Below, piece after piece: positions 18,667-27,290 of a stretch of DNA of 64,000 bases (positions within the stretch are counted from its first letter, which is position 1; the number at the start of each line of letters is the position of its first letter). This DNA comes from Roseiarcus sp036488815. Lineage in GTDB: Bacteria > Pseudomonadota > Alphaproteobacteria > Rhizobiales > Beijerinckiaceae. Position numbers and translations under genes: made by a program. The stretch is from contig DASXGX010000001.1 in assembly GCA_036488815.1 (NCBI GenBank), positions 21,714 to 85,713 of the forward strand, written 5' to 3'. Below the pieces are notes generated by a model. That model was not told where the DNA came from. It searched no databases and saw nothing but the letters and a program-made list of their open reading frames with translations.

Positions 18667-19563
18667 ATGCGCCGGGCCTATCATCTGCTCGACGTCTTCA
18701 CCGATGCGCCACTCGCCGGCAACCCGCTCGCCGTGGTGCTCGACGCCCAGGGCCTCGACGACGCGCGGATGCAGGCGATTGCGCGCGAGTTCAATCTTGC
18801 CGAGACCGTGTTCGTGAGCGAGCCGCGCGATCCCGTCAATTCGGCGGCGCTGCGGATTTTCACGCCCGCCCGCGAACTGCCGTTCGCGGGCCATCCGACT
18901 GTCGGCGCGGCGGCGCTGCTCGCGCATTTGCGGGCGCCGCAATTGCTCTCGGCGCAGGACCTGCGCATCGTTCTCGAGGAGAAGGTCGGCGACGTCGTCT
19001 GCGTCGCGCGCCATCGGCGCGGCAAAGCGTTGGCGGCCTACTTCACCCTGCCCCGCCTGCCGCAGCCGGCCGGCGCGGCGCCGAGCGCGGCCGAACTCGC
19101 CAGCAAGCTCGGGCTCGAGCCGGAAGACATCGGTTTCGGCGCGCACCATCCGACCGTCTTCGGCGCCGGCGTCGATTTCATCTTCGCGCCGCTGCGCAGC
19201 GCCGTCGCGCTCGCCAAGGCGACCCCGGACCGCTCGCTGTGGGGCGAAGGCGGCGGCCCCGGCCTCTACCTCTACACCAACGAGGCGAACGAGGGCGCCG
19301 CATACCGCGCGCGCATGTTCGGGCTCGGCTGGGGCATAAGGGAAGATCCGGCGACCGGCTCCGCGGCCTCGGCCTTCGCCGGCGTCGTGATGAAATTCGA
19401 CCCGCCCGGCGACGGCGAGCACACGCTGGTCATCGAGCAGGGCGTCGAGATGGGACGCCCCAGCGCGATCGCGCTCGGCCTCGAGGTCGAAGACGGTGAA
19501 CTGCGCGCGGCTACGATCGGCGGCTCCGCCGTCATCATCGGACAAGGAACCCTCGACCTGTGA
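18667..19563 (+). CDS. PhzF-family isomerase/epimerase
   Basis: A 298-residue PhzF-fold protein with two similar halves. The catalytic glutamate lies in EFNLAETVFV (about residue 45). Further family segments are TPARELPFAGHPTVG and GIREDPATGSAASAF. Related proteins isomerise small acids (PhzF itself acts on dihydrohydroxyanthranilate), but no phenazine genes are nearby, so the substrate is open. ATG 18667 follows a GGAG eight bases upstream. The stop overlaps the Nudix gene's GTG by four bases. Confidence 0.9.
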   Translation: MRRAYHLLDVFTDAPLAGNPLAVVLDAQGLDDARMQAIAREFNLAETVFVSEPRDPVNSAALRIFTPARELPFAGHPTVGAAALLAHLRAPQLLSAQDLRIVLEEKVGDVVCVARHRRGKALAAYFTLPRLPQPAGAAPSAAELASKLGLEPEDIGFGAHHPTVFGAGVDFIFAPLRSAVALAKATPDRSLWGEGGGPGLYLYTNEANEGAAYRARMFGLGWGIREDPATGSAASAFAGVVMKFDPPGDGEHTLVIEQGVEMGRPSAIALGLEVEDGELRAATIGGSAVIIGQGTLDL

Positions 19564-20279
19564 GCGCTTCGCGCCTCCTCGAGGTCGCCGAGATCGACCT
19601 GCGTCTGGAGGCGCGGCCGTGGCCGTTCGCACAAAACGAGTCGGAGCGGATCGCGGCGCATTGGCGAAAGCGGCAGGCTGAGCGTCCGCATCTCTTCAAC
19701 GGCCGGGTGCTGCTGCTCGGGCGGCACGCGCTGGAGACGCGCGCAGACGGCGCGAGTGCGCTGCGCGGCGCCTTTTTCGAGGTCGATTTCTCGGCCTTTC
19801 TCGCCTGGAGGGACTTCGGCTTTCCCGACCGGTCGACCTTCAACTGCTTCTCGGCCGCCGCGCTCCTGAGCAGCGACGGCGCCTTCCTGCTCGGCGAGAT
19901 GGCGGCGCACACTGCGAATGCCGGCTCGATCTATTTTCCGGCCGGCACGCCCGATCTCAGCGACGTCTTCGAGGGCCGTGTCGATCTCGCCGCGAGCGTC
20001 GCGCGCGAATTGGAGGAGGAAACCGGCCTCTCTCCCGACGCCGTCGCCTTCGGCCCAAGCTGGACGCTCGTCTACGATCCGCCGCACGTTGCTTGCATCA
20101 AAGTGATGCGCCTCGACGAGCCCGCCGAGGCGGCGAAAGCGCGCATCGAAGCCTTTCTCGCCAAGGACCCGGTCGCCGAACTGTCGCGAATTCATATCAT
20201 CCGGCGCCCCGAAGACCTGGACGCGCCCCGCTCGCGGCGCTTCGTCGCCGACTTCCTCGCCTTCGCCTTCGGGCGATAG
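19560..20279 (+). CDS. Nudix hydrolase
   Basis: A 239-residue Nudix-fold hydrolase. The Nudix box is recognisable around residues 127-155: Gly of FPAGTPDLSD, then SVARELEEETGL, which matches the RExxEExG core. The N-terminal 100 residues (SRLLEVAEIDLRLEARPW, then GRVLLLGRH) are a separate lead-in found in larger Nudix relatives. The GTG start overlaps the PhzF stop (GTGA), so both are one translation unit with pdxY upstream. The nucleotide substrate is unknown. Confidence 0.85.
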   Translation: MSASRLLEVAEIDLRLEARPWPFAQNESERIAAHWRKRQAERPHLFNGRVLLLGRHALETRADGASALRGAFFEVDFSAFLAWRDFGFPDRSTFNCFSAAALLSSDGAFLLGEMAAHTANAGSIYFPAGTPDLSDVFEGRVDLAASVARELEEETGLSPDAVAFGPSWTLVYDPPHVACIKVMRLDEPAEAAKARIEAFLAKDPVAELSRIHIIRRPEDLDAPRSRRFVADFLAFAFGR

Positions 20280-20310
20280 CGCTTGCTACTGTTAGATGTA
20301 ATCGGCGAGA

Positions 20311-20430
20311 CTCCCTCTCCCCGCTTGCGGGGAGAGGGTTGGGGTGAGGGGCCGGGTGATTAGCCGCACGCTTGCGGCTCCTCACCAAGCCCCTCATCCT
20401 GACCTTCTCCCCGCAAGCGGGGAGAAGGGA
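20311..20430. repeat. Dispersed hairpin repeat, copy 1
   Basis: A composite repeat of two hairpins about 60 bp apart: CTCTCCCCGCTTGCGGGGAG near 20314-20336 and CTTCTCCCCGCAAGCGGGGA near 20404-20425. They are joined by a conserved GGGGTGAGGGGC ... CCCTCATCCTGAC spacer. It resembles REP/BIME-type elements. It lies between the convergent Nudix and lipoprotein genes. Copy 2 (27.9 kb) matches it in inverted orientation and copy 3 (53.5 kb) shares one hairpin. Confidence 0.8.
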
Positions 20431-20473
20431 TCCTCTGCGTCAACCTCAGCAGCGCGCTATCGTTCGCCCTTGC

Positions 20474-20818
20474 TCAAAGGCTCGTCGGGTAGCCGTGCCG
20501 CTTGCGCGAGGCGATGATCGTCGCGCGCGCCTGCGCCTCGTGGCCCTCCGAGCACTGCTGTTCGGCGACGGCGATTTCCGCCTTGATCCTATTGTAGACG
20601 GATTGGGCGACGTGACCCATAGCGAGATCGTTGTCCTGGATCGCCCGATACCGCGCGATATCGCCGACGCATCCCTCGCCCCCGGGCATTTGGAAGTTGG
20701 ACGGGGTGACGTCCGTCGACGCCGGCGCCGGCGCGGCCGCTTGCGGCGCAGGCGCTGGCGAATTGCAGGCGGCGAGCGCGAAGGCGGCGAGGACCATCAA
20801 CGACTGCGGCTTCATCAT
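20474..20818 (-). CDS. Small hypothetical lipoprotein
   Basis: A 114-residue putative lipoprotein. A short signal sequence ends in the lipobox LAAC (MVLAAFALAAC), so the cysteine at about residue 18 would be lipidated. A Pro/Ala-rich linker (about 19-36) follows. The mature part has GGEGCVGDIARYRAIQDNDLA, a second segment with EQQCSEGHEAQAR, and two cysteines that may pair. No family recognised. GGAGGA lies just upstream of the first of two adjacent ATGs. Confidence 0.7.
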   Translation of the reverse strand: MMKPQSLMVLAAFALAACNSPAPAPQAAAPAPASTDVTPSNFQMPGGEGCVGDIARYRAIQDNDLAMGHVAQSVYNRIKAEIAVAEQQCSEGHEAQARATIIASRKRHGYPTSL

Positions 20819-20999
20819 GTGTCTCCTCCCGGACGCCCCGGGTCGTGCAACCTCGCAAATGGACAGGCCGCGTCAAGAGCGAAAACGCAGGCGGAAAGGC
20901 GCGATCCCCAGCCGCGGCGGCCTCGGGCCTTGGGGCATAGAGCCTTGGGAACGTCGCCGCGAAGGGCTACAACGTCGGACCCCATGTCGGAGCCTGACG

Positions 21000-21473
21000 A
21001 TGAAGCCCGCCGCTGCCGCCAGCGCCCTAAAAGTCCAAGCCGCCCTCGGGCCGAGCTACCGGGTGTTCGAGTTCGAGGCGAGCACGCGAACGGCCGCTGA
21101 AGCCGCCGCGGCGATCGGCTGCACGGTCGCCGAGATCGCAAAGTCGCTGGTCTTCCGAACCGAGCGATCGAACCGTGCGGTGCTGGCCATCGTCTCAGGG
21201 GTCAGCCGGGTCGATGAACGCAAGCTCGGCGAGATCGTCGGCGAACGCCTCGTGCGCGCCGACGCCGACTTCGTGCGGGAGAAGACCGGCTTCGCGATCG
21301 GCGGCGTTCCGCCGCTCGGCCACGCCGAGCCGCTGCTCACCGTCGTCGACGCCGCGCTCGACGCCTTCGAGACCATTTGGGCGGCGGCCGGAACGCCCAA
21401 CGCCGTTTTCCCAGCCACGCCCGCCGACCTGCTGCGGCTGACCGGCGGGACCAAGGCGGCCGTAGCGCGTTAG
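21000..21473 (+). CDS. YbaK/EbsC-type aminoacyl-tRNA deacylase
   Basis: A 157-residue YbaK/ProX-type editing domain that hydrolyses mischarged aminoacyl-tRNA in trans. Segments typical of the family: VFEFEASTRTAAEAAAAIGC, EIAKSLVFRT (with the conserved lysine), GFAIGGVPPLGH and a C-terminal region with FPATPADLLRLTGG. ATG 21000 is used; nothing upstream extends the homology. Whether it clears Cys-tRNA(Pro) or Ala-tRNA(Pro) cannot be told from sequence. Confidence 0.88.
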   Translation: MKPAAAASALKVQAALGPSYRVFEFEASTRTAAEAAAAIGCTVAEIAKSLVFRTERSNRAVLAIVSGVSRVDERKLGEIVGERLVRADADFVREKTGFAIGGVPPLGHAEPLLTVVDAALDAFETIWAAAGTPNAVFPATPADLLRLTGGTKAAVAR

Positions 21474-21854
21474 CGTTTCGCAGTCAGGCTTGCCCCTCAG
21501 CTTCGCAATCGCAGTCCCCGGCGTCTGGTCGCATAGCGAAGCCCGGCTCCGGCGCACGATCGGCTACGCGTCGATCCTTCGCGCCTCCACTATGACCCGC
21601 CGTCGCTGGGCCGTGCGGCCCAAAGCCGGACAGCCAGTATAAGAACGATCCCGATTTGGGAATCCCGCTCGCTGAACAGAGTGGGCTGGCGGCCTGTCAC
21701 AGACCCGATTCGACAAAAGCAAGAGGCTTCCACCGGCCAGGCGCGCGTTATCCACTGGCGGAGAGGCGGAGTGGTTACTCATTTCTGAACATCATCCTGG
21801 CAGAAATATTGCCTCGCGTTAGCCGTAGTTTCTCAACCGTACCGCAGAGGGACC
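21474..21854. other. Intergenic stretch without a recognisable gene
   Basis: These 381 bases follow the YbaK-like gene and precede the PilZ gene. I find no tRNA, no hairpin with a T-run, and no ORF with convincing start signals. Base composition changes from GC-rich to AT-richer near 21770. The last 80 bases (around ACTCATTTCTGAACATC) probably contain the promoter of the PilZ gene, but no clear -35/-10 pair can be assigned. Confidence 0.5.
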
Positions 21855-22211
21855 GTGGAAAATCGCCGGCGCGCGCAAAGAAATCGCACATGCCTTGAAG
21901 GACGAGTCGATTTCAATCATCGGCAATCGACAATGGATTGCATCGTAAAAAATCTTTCTAACGATGGAGCAAGAATTTCATTTGCAAATTACACCCCGCT
22001 TCCCGACGCCTTCGATATTACAATATGTCGCCGGCGTGAGTCCTATAAAGCGAATGTTATTTGGCGTAACGCGACAGAGATAGGTTTGGCGTTCGCTCGG
22101 CAGGACAACAGCAACGTCGTATCGATCGATTTGACCCGGACAATTCGCCGGTTGGAAGCCGAGCGCAATGCCTTGGCGAGACGTATCGCCGATATGACTT
22201 ATCCTGTTTAG
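21855..22211 (+). CDS. PilZ-domain protein (c-di-GMP receptor type)
   Basis: A 118-residue single PilZ domain. The c-di-GMP-binding signature is present: the RxxxR box as RRAQR at the N-terminus, and the second motif as NLSNDGARISF (N/DxSxxG type). A helical tail with LTRTIRRLEAERNALAR follows the barrel. It starts at GTG 21855 with an AGAGG upstream. The gene is clearly AT-richer than its surroundings. A multi-domain GGDEF-EAL protein at 32.8-35.9 kb could supply or remove the ligand. Confidence 0.88.
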   Translation: MENRRRAQRNRTCLEGRVDFNHRQSTMDCIVKNLSNDGARISFANYTPLPDAFDITICRRRESYKANVIWRNATEIGLAFARQDNSNVVSIDLTRTIRRLEAERNALARRIADMTYPV

Positions 22212-22220
22212 GCGCTCGCC

Positions 22221-22388
22221 ATGATAAGGTGGGCGATAACTTTCGTCATCGATCGTATCATATTTTTGATCGTCGTCTTTTGGATCCTGCGCTACCTCAC
22301 CGGGTCGCAGATTCAGAGCTTCGACTCGATCGAGCAGTGGATGGATCAAGTCTCCCCGTTCGCACAGATCAGCCGCGCGCTTCCGTAA
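22221..22388 (+). CDS. 55-residue membrane protein downstream of PilZ
   Basis: A short ORF nine bases after the PilZ stop. Residues 4-25 (WAITFVIDRIIFLIVVFWIL) form one membrane span. An amphipathic tail with SIEQWMDQVSPFAQIS follows. The Ile/Phe/Trp-rich reading and its AT-rich codons match the PilZ gene and not the surrounding DNA, which supports it being real. There is no strong ribosome-binding site, so translation may depend on coupling to the PilZ gene. No family recognised. Confidence 0.6.
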   Translation: MIRWAITFVIDRIIFLIVVFWILRYLTGSQIQSFDSIEQWMDQVSPFAQISRALP

Positions 22389-22405
22389 GAGCGTGCGGCG
22401 CTGCC

Positions 22406-23404
22406 TCAGCGACCCCTCGCCTTGGCCAGCGCGTCGCTCAGCACCGCTGCGAGCCGCGCGGGCGCCTCGAAGCGCAGCGCCACCGGCAGAGCGAGGACGG
22501 CCTGACGGTAGGCGGGCGCGAGGCGTACGTGGTCCTTCTCGGTCGTGACCGGGGTGAGGCCGCGCGCTGTCGCCTCAGCCAGCAGCGCTTCGATTTCGCG
22601 CGCCTCGTAGGCGTGGTGGTCGGCAAAGCGGCGGCGCACGGCGACGCGCGCGCCAAGACCTTCGAGCGTCGTGAAGAATTTTTCCGGACGCGCGATGCCG
22701 GCGAAGGCGAGCACCGGCTGGCCGACCAGCGCGGCGCCGGCGACCGCGTCCGCTTCGAGCGTCGCCGGCAGAACAGGTTTCTCCGGCGCGAGCACGCGCA
22801 ATGCCGCCGCGGCGCTGGGCGGCCCGCCGATCACGATCTGCGCCGAGACGAAGGCGATTTGCCGGGCCGGCGGGGCGCGCAGCGGGCCGGCGGGAAAACA
22901 AAGCCCGTTGCCGAACCGCGCCACGCCATCCACCACGGCGATCACGCAATCCTTGGCGAGCGACGGATTTTGCAGGCCGTCGTCGAGCACCAGCGCGCTC
23001 GCCCCGTGAGCAATCGCCTCGCGCGCCGCGGCGACGCGATCGGCCGCGACGAAGCAATCCGCGACACGCGCGAGCAGCAGCGGCTCGTCGCCGACCGCCC
23101 GCGCGCTGTGGATCGCCGGATCGACCCGGATCGGCTCGATGCGGCGCGCGCCGCCGTAGCCGCGCGAGAGGAACGCCACGCGCTCTCCCGCGCCCTGCAA
23201 CATGCGGGCGACGGCGATCGCCGTCGGCGTCTTGCCCGCGCCGCCGAGGACGAAATTGCCGACGCAGACGACGGCGGCGTCGACTTTTGCCCCGGGCCGC
23301 GCCATGCGCTGGGCAGTCGCCATGCCGTAGATCGCGCCGAGAGGAGCGAGCGCGCGAGCCGTGAGGTTAGGGCGCTCGCGCGCCCAAAAATCGGGGGCGA
23401 TCAC
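22406..23404 (-). CDS. lpxK: Tetraacyldisaccharide 4'-kinase
   Basis: A 332-residue LpxK, the inner-membrane-associated kinase that phosphorylates the lipid A disaccharide precursor at the 4' position. The N-terminus has the usual APDFWARE lead-in and a hydrophobic segment. The Walker A loop is VGNFVLGGAGKTP (about 48-60). Further segments are FLSRGYGG, VGDEPLLLA, LVLDDGLQNPSL and VTTEKDHVRL. It starts at GTG 23404, overlapping the waaA stop by four bases. It closes the leftward cluster cysQ, DUF4170, DUF374, waaA, lpxK. Confidence 0.95.
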   Translation of the reverse strand: MIAPDFWARERPNLTARALAPLGAIYGMATAQRMARPGAKVDAAVVCVGNFVLGGAGKTPTAIAVARMLQGAGERVAFLSRGYGGARRIEPIRVDPAIHSARAVGDEPLLLARVADCFVAADRVAAAREAIAHGASALVLDDGLQNPSLAKDCVIAVVDGVARFGNGLCFPAGPLRAPPARQIAFVSAQIVIGGPPSAAAALRVLAPEKPVLPATLEADAVAGAALVGQPVLAFAGIARPEKFFTTLEGLGARVAVRRRFADHHAYEAREIEALLAEATARGLTPVTTEKDHVRLAPAYRQAVLALPVALRFEAPARLAAVLSDALAKARGR

Positions 23405-24690
23405 GCCAGCGCCGGCAGGCGCGCCGACCGCAGCATCGGCCCGAGGGCCTGCATGATGCGGTCGGCCGCGCCGCCCTGGGTCTCGACCGCGCTCGCCGCG
23501 GCGCGGGCCATCGCCCTCAGCCGCGACGGATCGGCGAACAGCGCCAGCAGCATCTCTGCAAGCTCGTCCGCGTCGTTGGTCAGCGCCGCCCCGCCCGCTT
23601 CGTCGAGCAGCGCATAGACGTCGAGGAAATTGCCGACATGAGGCCCATGCAGAATGGCGCAGGCGAGCTTGGCGGCCTCGATCGGATTCTGCCCGCCTTC
23701 GCGGTTGAACGACTTGCCGATCATCACGACGCCGGCAAGGCGGTAGAAAACGCCGAGTTCGCCCATCGTGTCGCAAATATAGATCGCGGTGTCGCGCTGC
23801 GGACGCTCGCCGCGCGAGCGCAGCGCGCAATTGAGGCCCATGGCCTGGAGCTCGGCGAGGATCGCTTCCCCACGGGAGGGATGGCGGGGCGCGATCAAAG
23901 TCAGCGCGTCGGGGAAGGTCGCCGCGATCTTGAGATGCGCCTCCGCGGCGATGCGCTCCTCGCCGTCGTGGGTCGAGGCCGCGATCCAGATCTGGCGGCC
24001 TGAGGTCATCCCGGCGAGCGCGGCCAGCTCCTGGCGATCCGCGGGCGGCGTCGGCGCGTCGAATTTGAGATTGCCGGCGACGCGTACGTTCGGCGCGCCG
24101 AGTTCCGCCAGCCGATCGGCGTCCGCCTGACTCTGGGCGAGACAGAGATCGACCCCTGCGAGCAGCGCATGGATGAAGGCGCGCGCGCGTCGCCAGCGCG
24201 AAAAGGAGCGTGCGCTCATCCGCGCATTGACCATCACGAGCGGAACGCCGATCCTCCGCGCCTCGATGATCATGTTTGGCCAGAGTTCCGATTCCGCGAT
24301 CAGCGCCACGTCGGGGCGCCAATGATCGAAGAAGCGGCGCATGAAGCTCGGCGCGTCGAGCGGCGCATATTGGTGCAGGCCGCCCGGCGGCAGGCGCTGA
24401 GCGAGCAGTCGCGCCGAAGTGACCGTGCCGGTCGTCACCAGAGCGAAACGCCCGCTCTGCGTAATGCGATCGATGAGGGGAAGCAGAGACAGCGCCTCGC
24501 CGACGCTCGCCCCATGCAGCCAGACCAGCGGTCCCTCCGGGCGCGTGAGCCCGGCGATGCCGCGCCGTTCGTCGATCCGGAGCGGGTCTTCCTTAGCTTT
24601 GTTGAGCCTCAGCGAAAGCAGGACCCCGGTCAGCGGCGTCGCCAGCCGCGTCGCGAAGCGATAGGCGCCGAGGGTCAGGGGCAAGCTCAT
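23401..24690 (-). CDS. waaA: Kdo transferase
   Basis: A 429-residue WaaA (KdtA), the GT-B glycosyltransferase that adds 3-deoxy-D-manno-octulosonate from CMP-Kdo to lipid A precursor. An N-terminal anchor (YRFATRLATPLTGVLLSLRL) precedes the acceptor domain with LVWLHGASVGEALSLLPL, whose glutamate is the catalytic base in the family. The C-terminal domain has WIAASTHDGEE, APRHPSRGE and KSFNREGGQNPIEAAKL. ATG 24690 overlaps the preceding acyltransferase stop (ATGA). Number of Kdo units added is not predictable. Confidence 0.95.
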   Translation of the reverse strand: MSLPLTLGAYRFATRLATPLTGVLLSLRLNKAKEDPLRIDERRGIAGLTRPEGPLVWLHGASVGEALSLLPLIDRITQSGRFALVTTGTVTSARLLAQRLPPGGLHQYAPLDAPSFMRRFFDHWRPDVALIAESELWPNMIIEARRIGVPLVMVNARMSARSFSRWRRARAFIHALLAGVDLCLAQSQADADRLAELGAPNVRVAGNLKFDAPTPPADRQELAALAGMTSGRQIWIAASTHDGEERIAAEAHLKIAATFPDALTLIAPRHPSRGEAILAELQAMGLNCALRSRGERPQRDTAIYICDTMGELGVFYRLAGVVMIGKSFNREGGQNPIEAAKLACAILHGPHVGNFLDVYALLDEAGGAALTNDADELAEMLLALFADPSRLRAMARAAASAVETQGGAADRIMQALGPMLRSARLPALA

Positions 24691-25403
24691 GAGCCCCTCA
24701 TACCGGCGCCGGGATCGCGGCCGCCGACCATCGCGTAGGCGCGCGCGTGGACGGCGTCGAGCCCTTCCTCGACGGCTCGGCGCGCCGCTTCCATCGTCGC
24801 GTCGTCGGCGTCCGGAGACACGCGGATCAGGTCGCCGACGACGATCGCGCCGCGCCCGAACGGCTTGCCGAGGCTCGCCCGGTCCCACGAATTGAAATCG
24901 AACCGCCGACTGACGGCGACCGCCGTCGGGACGATCGGTCGGCCGGAGAGGCGCGCCAGCGTCACGATGCCGAGGCCCGCGACGCGCGCCTGCTTGGCGG
25001 CGTCGGCTGTCAGCGCGACCGAGGACCCACTGTCGAGCTGGCGCAGCAATTCGCGCAACGCCGGCGCGCCGCCCTTGCGGCGGGCCCGGTCGGCGCGTCC
25101 CGCCGAGCCGCGCACCGCGATCACTCCGAGGCGGCGCAGCGCCGCCGCCTGCGCGCCGCCGTCGACGCTGCGCGAAATGAGCGCGGCCATGCGGGCGATC
25201 GATTTCGGCCAGGCGAACGACACCATCAGATGCTGGCCGTGCCACATCGCGACGATAACGGGAGCTTCGCTGGCGATCAGGGCGTCGATGTCGGCGGGCT
25301 CCCGGGTGAAGCGATTGGTGGCCTCGACGAACTTGAGATAGTGCGCGAGCAGGAAGCCGAGCGCCTCCTGCACGAACCGAGTGCGTCCCAAACGTTTGAG
25401 CAT
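24687..25403 (-). CDS. DUF374 lysophospholipid acyltransferase-like protein
   Basis: A 238-residue member of the DUF374 branch of the lysophospholipid acyltransferase superfamily. The region corresponding to the catalytic HxxxxD block is MWHGQHLMVSFAW. Later segments include SVALTADAAKQARVAGLGIVTLARLSGRPIVP split over the PGP-like pocket. It sits between DUF4170 and waaA, a conserved position in this group that suggests a role in lipid A or outer-membrane lipid acylation. ATG 25403 is chosen; a longer frame upstream overlaps the DUF4170 gene. Confidence 0.87.
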   Translation of the reverse strand: MLKRLGRTRFVQEALGFLLAHYLKFVEATNRFTREPADIDALIASEAPVIVAMWHGQHLMVSFAWPKSIARMAALISRSVDGGAQAAALRRLGVIAVRGSAGRADRARRKGGAPALRELLRQLDSGSSVALTADAAKQARVAGLGIVTLARLSGRPIVPTAVAVSRRFDFNSWDRASLGKPFGRGAIVVGDLIRVSPDADDATMEAARRAVEEGLDAVHARAYAMVGGRDPGAGMRGS

Positions 25404-25411
25404 CGCCTCCC

Positions 25412-25675
25412 TCAAGCCGGCCTGCGCGCGAAGCCCTTCGGCTCGAGGAAGCGATGCAAGTGGACGATGAAATAGCGGGTCTGAGCGCTGTCGACCGTCG
25501 CCTGCGCCTTGCTGCGCCACGCGCGTTCGGCGCTCGCATAATCCGGGAAGATGCCGACGACGTCGATCTTGGCGGGATCGCGGAATTCCATGCCTTCGAG
25601 GCTCTTCAGCTCCCCGCCGAACACCAGATGCAGGAGCTGCGGCGATTCGTGGCTGGTCGGTTGGTCTAGCGTCAT
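25412..25675 (-). CDS. DUF4170 protein
   Basis: An 87-residue cytoplasmic protein of the DUF4170 family. Recognised by LHLVFGGELKSLEG, DVVGIFPDYASAERAW, SKAQATVDSAQ and the terminal RYFIVHLHRFLEP. Its function is unknown, but it is almost always placed between cysQ and the lipid A genes in related alphaproteobacteria. Eight bases separate it from the DUF374 gene, so the two are probably co-translated. Confidence 0.9.
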   Translation of the reverse strand: MTLDQPTSHESPQLLHLVFGGELKSLEGMEFRDPAKIDVVGIFPDYASAERAWRSKAQATVDSAQTRYFIVHLHRFLEPKGFARRPA

Positions 25676-25785
25676 GTCTTCGGTTCCCCCGGGCGGGCCT
25701 TGCGGACGGCGGAGGCATCAGCGGCGCCCCGCGAGGCTTTGCCTCGCGCAAGCGAAAAATGCAACTATGGACGCGCGCAACCGCG

Positions 25786-26643
25786 TTAAGATTCGTTGCG
25801 TTCACCGGCCAAACTCTTGCGCGACAGGGCGACGAGCGCGGGCGCCAGACTGGTTGCGCAAGCCAGCAGTGCGTCGTGCCGAATCCTCTTTGTGTTGTAT
25901 GCGAGAGCTGCGCCGCGTGCGTCGATCAGCCGCGCGCCCGCCTCGCTCAAGACGATGTCCGCCGCTGCAACGTCCCAGTCGTAGGCGTTGGCGGAGGCCA
26001 GAGCAATGTCGAAGGCGCCGCTTGCGACCTGAACCAGCCGCAGCGCCAGCGACGGGACCCTGGGGAGCTGCGCCCATTGGACGCCCGCGGCGGCCGACAG
26101 GGCTGAGATCATCGATTTGGGGCCGGCGACCTGTGCGTCCTCGAGCGTCGCGCGCTCCTCGGCATGAAGGAGGCGGTCGCCGAGCCTTGCGCCCGCGCCG
26201 AGAGCCGCGGCATAGGTCTCGCCAAGGGCCGGCGCATGAACCACCCCGGCGATCGGCCGCCCCGCCTCGACGAGCGCCACCGAGACCGCCCAGCGTGGAT
26301 CGCCCGCGAGGAAGGCGCGCGTGCCGTCGATCGGATCGACGACGAGAAGGCTCGTCTTTTCAAGGCGAGCCAGATCGTCCGCAGTCTCCTCGGAGAGCCA
26401 GCCGGCGCCGGGAAAGGCCTGGCGTAGCCGGTCGCCGAGATAGCGATCGACCGCGAGATCGGCGGCGGTGACTGGCGAGCCGCCGTGCTTGGTGTCGATG
26501 CGCGCGCTCGTCGCTTCGCCCAGCCGAAAGTCCCGCAACGCGATTTCGCCCGCGCGGCGGGCGGCGTCGATGAGCTCGTCGAGCGCCGAGCGGGCGCGGG
26601 CGCGAAGATCCAAGTCGATGGAGGGATTCAAGCAGATTTCCAA
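25786..26643 (-). CDS. cysQ: CysQ-type 3'(2'),5'-bisphosphate nucleotidase / inositol monophosphatase family
   Basis: A 285-residue IMPase-superfamily phosphatase, most like CysQ, which converts 3'-phosphoadenosine 5'-phosphate to AMP. Metal-binding motifs: WLSEETADD (Glu), VVDPIDGTRAFLAG (the DPxDGT loop) and the C-terminal DWDVAAADIVLSEAG. All three are intact. It is the first gene of the leftward lipid A cluster, an arrangement known in Hyphomicrobiales. Inositol monophosphatase activity is the alternative. Confidence 0.88.
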   Translation of the reverse strand: MEICLNPSIDLDLRARARSALDELIDAARRAGEIALRDFRLGEATSARIDTKHGGSPVTAADLAVDRYLGDRLRQAFPGAGWLSEETADDLARLEKTSLLVVDPIDGTRAFLAGDPRWAVSVALVEAGRPIAGVVHAPALGETYAAALGAGARLGDRLLHAEERATLEDAQVAGPKSMISALSAAAGVQWAQLPRVPSLALRLVQVASGAFDIALASANAYDWDVAAADIVLSEAGARLIDARGAALAYNTKRIRHDALLACATSLAPALVALSRKSLAGERNES

Positions 26644-26725
26644 TCAGGTCATGCGTGCGGCGCGCGGGCGATGGCGCGCTACGCCTCGGCTTTGCCTTTG
26701 CCCCGTCCAGCGCTATTTAGCGGGG

Positions 26726-27196
26726 ATGAGTACGAACGAAAACTCCCCCGCGGGCCTTTCCCATCTCGGTCACGCGACCACCATTCCGGAAAAACCGGAC
26801 GCGGCGACGCTCGAACGCGTGCCCAACCCCCACCCTGACGTCGATTATGTCACGCGATTCGCGGCGCCTGAGTTCACCTCGATCTGCCCGGTGACCGGCC
26901 AGCCGGACTTCGCGCATCTCGTCATCGACTATGTTCCAAACAAATGGATCGTCGAATCGAAATCGCTGAAGCTGCACCTCGCCAGCTTCCGTAACCACGG
27001 CGCCTTCCACGAGGACTGCACGGTGCGGATCGGCAAGGACCTCGCCGCTTTGCTGGAGCCTCGCTGGCTGCGGATCGGCGGCTATTGGTACCCGCGCGGC
27101 GGCATTCCGATCGATGTCTTTTGGCAGACCGGCACGCTTCCGAAGGGCGTCTGGGCCCCCGACCAGGGCGTCGCGCCCTATCGCGGCCGAGGCTGA
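26726..27196 (+). CDS. queF: 7-cyano-7-deazaguanine reductase
   Basis: A 156-residue QueF of the short, unimodular (YkvM) type, which reduces preQ0 to preQ1 with NADPH on the way to queuosine. The catalytic cysteine is in FTSICPVTGQPDFAH. The substrate-binding region WIVESKSLKLHLASFRNH carries the conserved Glu-Ser-Lys-Ser and the later HEDC follows. ATG 26726 is preceded by GCGGGG and is divergent from cysQ. No preQ1 riboswitch is evident in the 80-base leader. Confidence 0.95.
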   Translation: MSTNENSPAGLSHLGHATTIPEKPDAATLERVPNPHPDVDYVTRFAAPEFTSICPVTGQPDFAHLVIDYVPNKWIVESKSLKLHLASFRNHGAFHEDCTVRIGKDLAALLEPRWLRIGGYWYPRGGIPIDVFWQTGTLPKGVWAPDQGVAPYRGRG

Positions 27197-27290
27197 CCCC
27201 GCCAGGGCGAGTGGCGCTGAAATGAGACCTTAAAAGAGCTTGTTATTATAACTTCCTGGTTTTCCTACGACCCTGCCGGGCCAGTCGCCG

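Noticed and set aside
18667..19563. PhzF read as evidence of phenazine synthesis
   Set aside because: No other phz gene is present; PhzF-fold proteins are widespread with other roles.
20311..20430. Paired hairpins considered as an insertion-sequence remnant
   Set aside because: No transposase frame and no target duplications are seen; similar short copies elsewhere fit a REP-like element better.
21564..21782. A 72-codon minus-strand frame in the gap before PilZ
   Set aside because: No ribosome-binding site and no family resemblance.
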